Program-made: the position numbers and the translations under genes
From: Polytrichum commune
Lineage: Eukaryota; Streptophyta; Polytrichopsida; Polytrichales; Polytrichaceae
Assembly: GCA_950295325.1 (NCBI GenBank)
Contig: OX485803.1
Coordinates: 46,393,554-46,457,553, forward strand
DNA length: 64,000 nt
Reading direction: 5' to 3'
Notes under the pieces: model-generated
What the model was told of the DNA's origin: nothing
What the model saw: the letters and a program-made list of their open reading frames with translations, nothing else
Database searches by the model: none
In this document: one piece after another, positions 24,796-36,092 of the stretch
Layout of the letters: each line of letters begins with the position of its first letter
Numbering within the stretch: position 1 is the first letter of the stretch

Positions 24796-25308
24796 GAAGG
24801 GCATACACTATTGCATTTCTACCACCAATTCAAATTAGCTCTATGTACCGCATACAACCCACCCAATTCGGAGTTACCACATGGAGGCTAGGTGAAACCT
24901 AATCAGGTGTTCGCCATTTATTCCAACCATTTATCCCCATTTCTTACAACAAGGCTTTCAGACACTAAACAAATATGAGAGTATGTAGACGGATTGATCA
25001 AGACACTTATTTTTTATTAGTAAAAGATTAGAAGGAAATGAAAAAAAGTGGTGTAAGAATAGCCTAGCAGGTATATGCTAAAGTTTAAGTTGATATAAGA
25101 TTCAGCTGGAGAAGTTAGAAAAGGAAACACCAAATCTTTCATAATACAATGCAATCACATCCAAACACACGCACAAAATGCACTTCAGAATCACTGTTTT
25201 ATTAGATACAAATCACTCTTGTAAAAGAGCCTTACCACATTACCATACACAGCTAACCTTGTGAAGTCACATACGTTTAGCTCTTGCCAATGACCTCTTC
25301 AATATCCT

Positions 25309-25920
25309 CTACTGGCTGTATGTTGCAGCCAAACAATTTGATGCTCTTTCAGAAGCTTCACCTACACTGGAAGTGATAGGCCCAGTCTCAAGAGTCCACT
25401 TTGTATTTGCACTCCACTGTGGCATCCTCAGCAGCTCAACCAAAACCTGCCTGCTACCAACACAAATGCAAAGTAGGTATGTCAAGTTCCAATTTCATTC
25501 TCTAATGCAGACATGGAGACCAGCTCCAGAACAGCTAAGATAGCCAGCAAATCGTCTACAATCCTCTGGCCCCCATTAACATTCCAATAAGCTTCAAGCT
25601 CTGAGCGTCTGGGACAGAAATGTTAATGAAGCAAATCATTTGAAGTAAATACATATAAATAGTACATATAAATAGTCTCTGGCTTTCCAATATTGCACAG
25701 AATATTTGACAAAAGGTACACCAACAGGAGGAGTGATGATTACAGAAATATGAAGTGCTCATTTTGCTTCAAGGAACTGTTGAATTGTTCTCCGAAGATA
25801 TCACCACCTTCAGCTCATCTCCTAAAGACACATGACTCAGCAACACTGTTACCTTCCCGAGTTGCCTACTAATATGTAAGTGCCTCAAGATTGTTGATGT
25901 TCCAGCTTGAAGTAATTTCT
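25309..25920 (-). other. Possible 3' exons of an unidentified gene
   Basis: Three minus-strand stretches read like coding sequence. The first is about 25910-25775 (contains LLSHVSLGDELKVVISSE). The second is about 25610-25490 (contains ELEAYWNVNGG and VDDLLAILAVLEL). The third is an exon with a clean acceptor at 25446 running to a TAG at 25309-25311 (46 codons, contains LLRMPQWSANTKWTLETG). They follow the RNR1 stop at 25970 by only tens of bases. They could be the end of a separate gene, alternative 3' exons of RNR1, or untranslated sequence. I do not recognise the product and the exon links are not proven. Confidence 0.25.
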
Positions 25921-25969
25921 AGGGAGAGAACATTAGTCAATTTTATCCCACGGTAGCAAACAATCTTCC

Positions 25970-28900
25970 CTACAAAGCACTTTTAAGAATCTGTCCATGA
26001 ACCTCCCTGAAAAGGAGTACATCCTTGCGAGGGTGAGCCATATCCACTGCCACTGTGATCTCACTCCCAATCTCTGCTCTGCTTGATATAGTGGCGTTTG
26101 CTTGAATACCCAACTATACCCCAACAAGAATTCACAACCCCAAACACATACTCAGCTTCCTCAAACTAAAACAAGCCATCTGAACATAGACCTGATTCAA
26201 CTATCTGTGTAAATCGAACAATGCTTATCTTGTATTAGTCATCTTAAACAAAACTTGAAGTTGATTCTCTCCAAGATCTTTTAAATGTGCCAATGGCACA
26301 ATGATGGCCTATCATTCAACTGTCTCCTTATTGAATAACACATTGAAATATAAATCCATGCCATTCCAAAGTAGACTTTCCAACAGTGGCCCAACACTGA
26401 AATAAAAAGAGTCTTTAAATTGACTTCACTTCTTCAATGGTTGCAATATTGAATGCAATGTATTGTTAGATCTTTGTCTCGTAATCATGTGAGATACACC
26501 CAACATACCTCTTCAATCAGAATGACAGGCTCTCGTTCTTTCAAAAATCGAAGCACCAATGCCTGGAAGTGCATTCCTTGTGGCTGCCGGCGAAGGTACT
26601 CTATTCCCCAATAACGTGTGCTTGAGCTTTGCAGCTTGCGCGCTTGCTTGCTTTGCAGATTCACCACTGCCATCACTGCCTCTACATAAGCACTTGTGAA
26701 AGGAGGAAGCTCACCCCGTAAAACTGCCTTCACCTGTAAATTAAAGGCATACTTCATTATGTTTTACACCAATATCACAAGGAACAACATCTTAGGCCTG
26801 ATGTCAACAATACCTATCATGTTGTTGTAGGAACAACCAATTCTCAACCAAACTCATTATGCAAGAGGCAACTGCATTCAATCATGACATATCAGCCCCA
26901 ACCAACCTCATCTAGCAAAAAGAACTCCACAAACTCAGATCATGCCAAATCCAAGCATTTTAAGTTGTCAATATCATGTAAGTCTCATAGTAAGCATTAA
27001 TGGAGAGTCCGCGCATCTGTCATTCGGAAAATAAGCTTCTATTACATCTGTCCCTCTAAGCCTTATATCATAACCACCTCTTCTCTACTGACCAACACTC
27101 AAAAATATGGACATGCTACTTTATTAGTGCTTTGTGATGTTTCAGAATAAGCACATAGCACTGACCTGATAATGAGCTAAGAGATCGCTGTATCGGCGTA
27201 TTGGTGATGTAAATTGAACATATCCTGAAACACCCAGAGCTGCATGCATGATGGGTTTTGTGAAGCTCATATCTGCACGGCCCAGATATCTTCTTATTGC
27301 AATAGCTCGGGAGGGTCCTTCTGGAATACTCTCTATTTCATCTCTTGGGATCTCTCGAGATGACTGACCCCTGTATGGTAGAGAAATATTCTTCTGTTCA
27401 CCAAAAGCTGCCAATGCCTCTCCACATGCAATCATCAACTCCGAGACTAATCGGGCTGCAGACCCTCCTTGGTTTACCACTGACATTTGTATTGATGGCT
27501 CAGGGGTGTCTCCATATGTTACTTTTATGTTGGCCTCAGGAACTGCTGCATCTATAGCACCCTGTTACAGAATCAAAAAAGCCATCACCTTCCTTCTCTC
27601 TGGCATAAAGAGGCCACATTACAATGCATTTGTACATCCAGCATTAAGCCTCCACCAATTTAAATGGCCCTCCAATTTGTCCAGAAGTGTGATTACCTGA
27701 GCTGTTCGCCACTGTCGTCGTAACTTGGCAACCTCGGCGAGCAGGTACAACTCAGCCTCTTCCTCAACATGCATTAACAGGAGTTCAGCCACACTATCAT
27801 AGGATAGCCTGTATGTGGGCCGAATTGTGGAGCACACCACCTCACTCTCTGCCATACTATTAGAAAAATAAGCATATAAGTAATTACATATATGTATACA
27901 TGCACATGCACATGCCTATGAAAATGAGCCATAGCCTACTATAAGGAGAGCACATAATCACCTTTAATACCCAAATATAAATTCCCATAGTTGAGATTGG
28001 CAATCTGCAGCAATTTCAAGAGCTATAAACAAAGTACAAACATATGAATGTCAGAAAAGAAAATCACCTGCCATCAGGACGAAAAATTACTGAGATGCTG
28101 ATAGCACAACACTCATGACCCTGTCTCAGACTAAATATTGATGTTGCTAACTCCATTGGAAACATTGGAATGGTCTCCGTGGGCAAGTAGATTGATGTTG
28201 ATCTTTGCTTTGCTTCCCTGCATGCAAACTCTCCACAAATCAGCAACATGCTTCTACGCACACTTTAAACCAACTCAGATTTCACCTCCTCACTGGAAGC
28301 ACTATAGTGCCGCCAAATATATTTTCCTACTGCTTTTCAGAAAGCATAAAATGGAATACACTTTCCATATCAATATTGTGTTGTATTCATTTCTCTAATT
28401 GCTGTATGTGAATGTTAAGACAGTAGAAAGACACAAAGGCTTGCCTACTTTGATTCAATGCCACTAAATCCTCTCAGCACTTTGGTGAAGACCAAAATAA
28501 AAACATGACTCAAATTTAATGCCAAGCTTGAAACTTCAAGCAATCACCAGTTTAATCTCAAACAAATTTATATATTGATACTTTAAGCTCTCCAACACTC
28601 CTGAAGTTGCGTCATTTAATTTATTGACAGTTCAGATGAGTCCACACATGCAGTTGACACATACTTGTCTAACATGTGCATGGAAGGCACCCATCGAGTT
28701 GGATCTGCAACATGAATCCAAACCTTGATTCGCCCATCAGGTAATCGAACAGCACTCAGTCCATCATCTATCTAAAAGCACACAGAAATCAGAGATCAGA
28801 AATTGCAAAACATATCGTCCCACTCAATTGGGGTCTGTCAATAAGATAAACGAAGTGATGATGTTGACTCAGTGTATCAACGTTGATTAACAAATTCACA

Positions 28901-31900
28901 AGGTGCTGACAAACTGACTTCAGCACAAATGTCAATACATTAGACACATACTGAAATATCATTTGCAGAACTGAATCTCTCAGTATAACCTACAGCCAGG
29001 ACCTCCAGAACTGATCAAGGACTCAATTTCAAGCAACCAAACAGATGCTAGCAACAGGTTGCAAGTGACACCTTTCTTGGAGACATAGGGCATACCTCAT
29101 CAGCATCCTCAGAATCAATGGTGTAGATTTTCAGATGAGTTAGGTCCACCCGATCTTTCTGCAAAAGATAGATAGTCCTCATTGAATACAGCTCACCAGC
29201 AATTTAGTAATTCATTGCATCATTGGATCCATTTAAATGCACACAAATGAGACATATTTTATAGTACGTAACAATGGAACTAAGATTCTCAACAAACAAA
29301 CGAGTCCTCTTGAAAACTGAAAGTAGTAATAGATACACTAAAGAGAAAAGTTCTCTTGATTCTTCTTTATAGGGGCTCTTGCAACAGCTTCCAGTAAAGA
29401 GCACACAGCACACTAGAGTCAATGATGTACCAGATTTGTATCAGGGAAGGGATCTGCCAGAATCTGCTGAGCAGACTGCACTTGTTCATCAGAAAAAGCT
29501 ATGGGAACACCTGATTTCAACAATTCAAGGTTCACATGCACGGGAAAGACTCCCATTTTTATTAACACATCCACTGCAGCAGTTGACTTCTTCGAAACCT
29601 TCAGCAACTCCAATACCTGGTTCCACAAATATGTACACTTGTGAAGAAGTAGGTTTGATTGTATAAGACTCAACATGTCTTTACAAGAAAGCGTTTCACA
29701 AAGTGGAAATAAATTCATCAACATTGAATGTTGCTGAATTAGTGCTTTTAAGTAATGCCTTCTTTTGTTGCAAGTCAGCATGTTGAAGCCAAAGAATTAA
29801 CAAGATCCAAGCCTTACCAAAGATCACTTTGCAGGCAACAGTTGCCTGATAGGTAGAGAAGCTTGCTGAGCAACTGAGAAGAGACAAAGATTGAGAGTAT
29901 CTACTTAAAAGGATTTGAATGGAATTCATACAATTGCTGCTATCTTTTTTCTGCACATGACTTTTTGTTTAGTAATAACAAATCATGACAAGCAGTAGTT
30001 GGAAAAGAGATTCAGAACAGCATACCTCTTCAGCACACTTCTTCTGTTGAACTTGCTGTGATAATTCTAGTCCATATGCTTTTAAACACTCTGTGCGGGT
30101 TCTAAAACTCTCATTAGATTGCCAGAAGCTAGGCGGTGGCTTTGAATCATGAGATTGTTGACATGCCGTTCGTAGCTCATGTACATAATCCAATAGCTGT
30201 TGTTGCTCTGCTTCTGCAATTAATTGCTGCTTCCGTAGATCATTCACCTGTCAACCCATCCGCATCCATGTAAATTATCATACCATTGCCCAAGATGCAT
30301 GCTCTTGATCTTGAAACGAAATTATTAGTAGGCCTGACATATTGCATTCTGAAGCCTTCAGCTGCAAATTTCAGCATCTTCTCGAGCAGTAAGCAGAACT
30401 TGCATATTGTTTAGGAGATTTGAATAGGTATACTATTCTCAGAGATGATCTAGCATGGAATCACAGAGAACATGATGGTTTGTCAAAAATGATGGACATC
30501 CTCATCATCATGACACAAGAAAAATAAATACATTTTCTGGAGCACTGGTACGACACTCATAAACAAACTTTGTCCCATATTCACAAAATAACACCATTTC
30601 GATTCAGCAAGAATATACAGGTGTGATACTACATACATACATGTGGACACATCTTCACGTAATCAGTTCATTGATATGCAGCTTAGAAAAGATGGACTGC
30701 CATGTCTTTGTGAATTAAACAGAATTTGTTACATTTTCCTAGAATTTCCTCACTTTCCCCTAGACATCAATCCCCTAGAATTCTTCAGAAGTTAATAATT
30801 CCTTTATTAAGGAGGATTGGTGTACCTAACATTAGCAAGCAACTCACAATCCAGGTGTCCTCTTGACAACTCAAATTACCTGTGAACTAAGCCGTGGCTC
30901 ATATGTTGCAGATGGTCCCTTATGTTTGCATCGAAAGTATATTTGCTGGGAGTTTAACAACCGATGTGCTGCATAGCATTCTACTGGACCTTCTCCATAG
31001 CATATCTACACAGTTCAAAATATTTGGTCTCAAGACTTGAGAGGCACATCCATAACCAAAATAGTATAGAGTGTACATTGACAATGTCGCAACCTTGAAC
31101 ACATATTTAAGATTTTTTGAACCTCTCACCTTTGCTAGGTCCATGACATTTATATCCTTCCTAGCTTCCACCAGCTCCTCCCATGCAAACTCGAGAAGAG
31201 ATTTATCCTGGATCATTACCATGTGATCACATCAGACTGGGAATTACAGGTCATAGAGACAGTCAGAAATCGCTAGTGAATGGAAGGTAACCATCATCAA
31301 TCCTTCTCACATCTACAGTATAATGCACAGCCTTGTCATATTGCCTAAATTACACAGAAAAACCTTTCTACGGGCTCAACCTTCTTCAGATTCAGTATCA
31401 CCATACTAAGAAACCACCACACCAAATCTGGCATGTGCTGGCACAAGCTAAATTTATCTGTAAAAGGCAATCTCCACCACAGTCCAGTTCATCATGCAAA
31501 GCAAAGACCCACTTATAAATGACATCGTCCGATCTCCACACAAAGAGTATACCCAAAAGAGGATGCAGACTAGTAACTAAATAGACAGCCCAATGTCCAT
31601 CTAGATATGATGTACCTCTAGCTCTTCAACTTTATTGACAAACCTTCCAATATCAGCAGGGTTAAAATCCTCGGTTCCAGGAACAATAAATGTAACTTGC
31701 TGCGGCCTCACAACATGGATGTTCCCAAACTGCACACCACAACAACAACAAAAATTCAATCCTTTCACTCCTGGACCCTTCTACTGCAAATGCCACAATT
31801 TGATGAAACCGACCAATCCAGATTGCCCATAATATTCAATATATCCCCATTGATATGATGTTGGTGACCTGCCAAGGGTACTTCGCTTTGTGAAACAGAA

Positions 31901-33505
31901 AAACCCCAGACTAAGGGTTTATTGCAAATCTATATAGTCCCTTCACCTGCTTAAGTACATCAAGAAATATCAAATGACAGTCCCTCAACTGCATGAAAAT
32001 GGTCATAATGACCTTCCTTCACAAAGAGATTTAAGCCCACCTGATCAGCAGCAATCCAGTTACGCTTGCCATCTGGCTTCTGGATTACTGCGAGCAAGAA
32101 GGTGCCTGATTCCTTACGGAACTCAAGCAAAATGCCTTTCCTCAACATTGCATCAGTTTGCTTCACATCAGTTGCAGCGTGGTCCATGGTTGCTGCTTTC
32201 ACAGCCCTGTTTTCAACATGACAGAATGTCAGGAAATCCATCCTATGGAACAGTCAGAGAAGCGTTCATGATTTGCTTGAACAGTGTGTTCAATTAGCAT
32301 TGCATTTGAGTTTGATGCACAAGGCCTCCTCCAAAATTGACATGCAACAGGACATTTTTACAGTAAACTTTCTGCACTTCAAATTCTTTGAACATAATGG
32401 TTAGTCAGTCTAAAGTTTTCAAATGTAGTCCGACCAGTGAACCATTGACGCCGTAGAAAGGAAAGGAATACTTTACAGTTCTCAGAAATTGTAGTGATTA
32501 ACAAGCATTCATAAAGTTGGTGCAATAGAGTTATCCTTTAACTCAATGGGAGTTTTCATTGTGAGTTAGTCCCTATGACATCCCATTAATTGATTTGAAT
32601 ATAAAAACAGTAATTTCTTTCTTCTTGTGGTGCATGCTCAGAGGTTAGTGTTTGAATTTGAATAGTGAGCCACCTATTTCGGTTCATTGAGGGTCAAACT
32701 AGCACCTGTTGAGATACCAAATGCGTTTGACCCTCAATGACATGATATAGAATATTCTTTGTTCGAACCTCCACACTACCACCGAGCATGCACCCAAAAC
32801 TTTCCAAACATGGAAGTTGTTGTATGCAAAAAAACCAACTCCTGACCCCAACCAAAAGACTTAATAATTCAATAATTCGAATAGTGTTATCCTTCAAGTC
32901 TCTCAAAAACTCATGGTTTGGTGAGGAGTTCCCGGCCGTTTTTTATATTTTATAATGTTTAAGAAGTGTCCAAATGGTGTCGGTTTGACCTTGGCCGAAA
33001 ACAAGCTTTATAACAAGGAACTTTCGAGAGCACCATTTAGGTGAATTCAAAAGTTTGCCATGAAATTCAATGCAATGTAGTTGCAGTCCTGAGTTACAAC
33101 TTCGTGCTTGAATTGGGGCAGAACAGCCCCTGTAGTGCATTACTAGAGTACAAATTCGGAGCTCCAATTCATAGCTCCAATTCGGGCGTGAAGCTCTGAC
33201 TCGTATAAATTTGGAGTATGAATATAGAGTATGAATGTGGATTATGTAACGATGTTCCAACATATATGAAAATGAAGTATGGATATGGAGTATGTAATGA
33301 TGCACCTGAACCGCGGCAAAGGGGCTGATACTCTTCTATTGGCATTCTGTGCATTTTTTATTCCAATGTTAGCTGCCTTCGTAGAAAGATTGACACACAG
33401 CCACGGCAATATCCTCGAGGTCGCCACAAACCTCACACATGTAGAGTAAGGCCCAGGGTAATAACCAGGGCCTGAAATCGGCCTGAGCAGATAGGCGGCA
33501 GCCAT
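25970..33505 (-). CDS. RNR1: Organellar ribonuclease II/R family exoribonuclease (RNR1-type)
   Basis: This is a 3'-5' exoribonuclease of the RNB family. In plants RNR1 acts in chloroplasts and mitochondria on 3' ends of rRNA and mRNA. Fourteen phase-consistent GT-AG exons: 33505-33306, 32206-32041, 31729-31616, 31207-31130, 31005-30880, 30247-30026, 29616-29431, 29158-29096, 28771-28665, 28217-28068, 27856-27697, 27561-27166, 26733-26509, 26113-25970. The product is 778 residues, near the roughly 800 of known RNR1. The N-terminus (MAAAYLLRPIS) is Ser/Arg-rich and transit-like. The RNB active site reads TIDSEDADEIDDGLS across the exon 8/9 junction, with the metal-binding Asp cluster intact. 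FTSPIRRYSDLLAH is the conserved late RNB motif. An upstream in-frame ATG (MSRAGSAMAA) is shared with the duplicate at 47.6 kb, so the start could be eight codons earlier. Confidence 0.95.
32684..32740. repeat. Perfect 16-bp inverted repeat in RNR1 intron 1
   Basis: TCATTGAGGGTCAAAC (32684-32699) and GTTTGACCCTCAATGA (32725-32740) are exact complements separated by 25 bp. It could be the end pair of a small MITE-like insertion or a hairpin in the pre-mRNA. No flanking duplication was confirmed. Confidence 0.75.
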
Positions 33506-33647
33506 GGCCGAGCCCGCGCGGCTCATAAGGATCTTCGACATCCAAGTTATTCCATCGACAATGATCGGCCGAAAGACCGCGAGGAGAGGATTATTTGAGC
33601 ACAACAAGTGGTCCAGCAACACATTACACGCCCCGACCGCTCATGTG

Positions 33648-33661
33648 ACCCTAACCCTAAA
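33648..33661 (-). promoter_or_regulatory. Telo-box pair upstream of RNR1
   Basis: ACCCTAACCCTAAA on the plus strand is TTTAGGGTTAGGGT in gene orientation, about 145 bp upstream of the RNR1 ATG. Telo-boxes in plant promoters are common in genes of the translation and RNA machinery. The same element with flanking bases is kept in the duplicated copy at 47.74 kb. Function is inferred from position and conservation. Confidence 0.55.
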
Positions 33662-33699
33662 TTCTCCAAAATTGAGTGTACTACTAAACAGGCAAAAAT

Positions 33700-35129
33700 T
33701 CTGCGAATACTGTCACGAATGCTGAGTCTGAATTGGACTTCGATGTGGCCGAGAGCATCTTCTTTGAATCTATGTGTGGTTGGAAGTCGTGCGATAATCC
33801 AATGATGAGCACAAAGCGCCGCTCGTCCCAGAGAGAAAGAGGATGTATAGGCCAGTGTATGATACCTGCCCAGACACCCTCTATCCGGGTATCATTTCCC
33901 GGGTATCTCCAGAAGAGCACCACCACCAGTCAGAGTAATAAGAAATGTCAAATGAGGTATGTGACTTTGAACATTTATACATAAATTGGATATGCTTTTA
34001 TTCATGTGATCGTAATGATGTTGTTGTTAAATAATGTATTTGCAAATCTACATTAAAAATCGGATAAATTTTATGGGTTAGATTAGGAATCATAGTGCTC
34101 AAAGTATATATCATATGTGCTTCTACCTTAATGATCTTCCCAACACATTGGTTATGGTTTACAAAATGTATGATTTTGTGTTTTCATTATTCTTAATTTT
34201 TCATTTAGATTCATAGATTATTGAAAAAACGGACATAACGCAAAATTTAACAAGATTTGAAGGCATGATGGACATCACATGCACATTCTGATAATCAACA
34301 CCAAGTGCACATGATCTCTTATACGTAATTTTCTAAAAGTTGTTAAGTTCCCTAGATCTCCTAACACACTTGGGTGTAGGAGCCCTTAGTCACATGGGGG
34401 GGGGTTGCAAGGTGGAATGAAATTTTGTAGTTGGGAGCAAGAACACAAAAGAAAGAAAAATTAACATGAGTGATACCACTGAAGTGAATTTGAGCCCGTT
34501 GGACTTAATTTGTTCAAGTGTCCCCTTGTTACAGTGTGGATTAATTGCCTTTCCTTACAATAGGTGAACTGAATTTGAATGAATAAGTGGTTTGATGGTC
34601 TCTGTGGGACGTTGTATAGATCCTTGTTTGTTGTCTAGTTTTGTTATCTTAGACTATCTTTTAAGTAAATCTATGCTTATTCATGAGTTTTTAGACAATA
34701 TAAAATAAAAATTATGTGCACTTCTATCAGCAAACCATGTGATAGATTTGACATCAACTATTCCTAGATGTGAATTGCATCTCTTGTTATAGCATGTGTT
34801 AGTTGAATGCACACTATGTCATTTGTGGCAAATTACTCATCTAGAGGGAATATTCGATCATATTGCTTGTCGAAATATATAATATAGGGATTTTCATCAT
34901 ATTCTTTTAGTTTCTTCTTTCAAATAATATGTTGTGGATTGTGCATATCTCAATTGTGCAAAAAATACTCTTAAATACATCATAAATTTTGGACAAATTT
35001 TTTGTCCATATTTACTTAAATACTAGTTTCTAGTTAGTTGTCTAGTTTGTGGACTAGATATGTAAGGTATTTTATTGCAATATGATGAATGGCTTTCACT
35101 TGTTTTGGATAAATTTGGGGGGTTATGTG
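33700..35129. other. Spacer upstream of RNR1, no gene seen
   Basis: This is AT-rich DNA with a G10 run at about 34396-34406. No supported coding sequence is seen. Confidence 0.4.
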
Positions 35130-35650
35130 TAGGTTTTCAAGTAGTTTGATGTGTTTTTATGTGTATGGGTCTACGTACTCCAACAGTGATGTCAATAAGC
35201 AACTTGACATCTTTAGGTTTTGATGGTGTCGATAAGTGGGTTGTTTTTATCTCTTTCGTTTGAATGACTTGGTCCGTGTATTTGTCATGTGTGGATGTAA
35301 ATTCTTTAATTTGGATGACTATATTTTGGGGATGGTATGACTAGGCCAGATTGTTCTTGTGATGTACCTTGGATATACATAATGTATGGACTTAGTTTTG
35401 TTATGCAAATACATTTTGTTATTTATGGGACATGAGCATTCTAGTCTCCATAATGGGAGGATGTTTTCATGGGGGTGGTCTCCTTTGTTGCCGACATTTG
35501 TGAGCATGTATTGTCTTGTGCATATACAAGATTTAAGGAGGTTCACTAGTGGTTGGGTGGCAACTTTGTGTCATGCAATTAAGAGGCCTTTAAGAAACTT
35601 GTGGTTGCATGGGGACAACAAGTGGCCATGTGTCTTTGTCGTTATTTTGG
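35130..35650 (-). mobile_element. LINE-like element, 3' end fragment (minus orientation)
   Basis: Minus-strand translation in several frames is homologous to the C-terminal part of the plus-strand element at 38.8-39.2 kb. A Tyr-x-Leu-x-Asn-x-Gly segment, HENILPLW and a terminal DITVGVRRPIHI correspond to its YTLMNAG, QENIVPPW and VLSAGARGTTHI. Stops and frameshifts make it non-coding. It is probably the 3' part of the same minus-oriented insertion whose 5' part lies at 39.65-41.14 kb. Confidence 0.6.
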
Positions 35651-36092
35651 CATAGTGTATAATTAAGATTAGTGCATTTTTGGGGCTAGAAGAAGCTATT
35701 CGCATGGTTGCCCAATATATATAGTGGACTTAAATTTTAGAAAATGTGTGATTTACGTGTCCTTAGTTGTTATGTTTTCGAAAAGGAATTAGATAGCTCG
35801 TTAAGGATTTGGTCATATTTGATCCATTTCCCATCATAGTGGGATTGTTTGGTTTTTCCGATTGTGTGTTTTCTTGTGCTCCTTCTCTATGAAAGCTTGC
35901 AAGTTTCTTATTTTACCAGTTGGATTAGTTGACTAGGGCAGTTTTGCTAATTGTAAGGTATTGTATGTGTTATGTGTATACATGGTATTAGGGTTATGGG
36001 GGCTTTGGCAATGCCTTCGGTTGCTAGGGTGTTTGCTTGGTCGTTTCCATGGGTGCATGTATGGGCTCTAATTTTTGAATTGTGATTTGTTG

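Noticed and set aside
33684-33984. Short ORFs in the RNR1 promoter region on both strands
   Set aside because: They overlap the 5' untranslated/promoter region shared with the duplicate, and the frames are not conserved between the copies.
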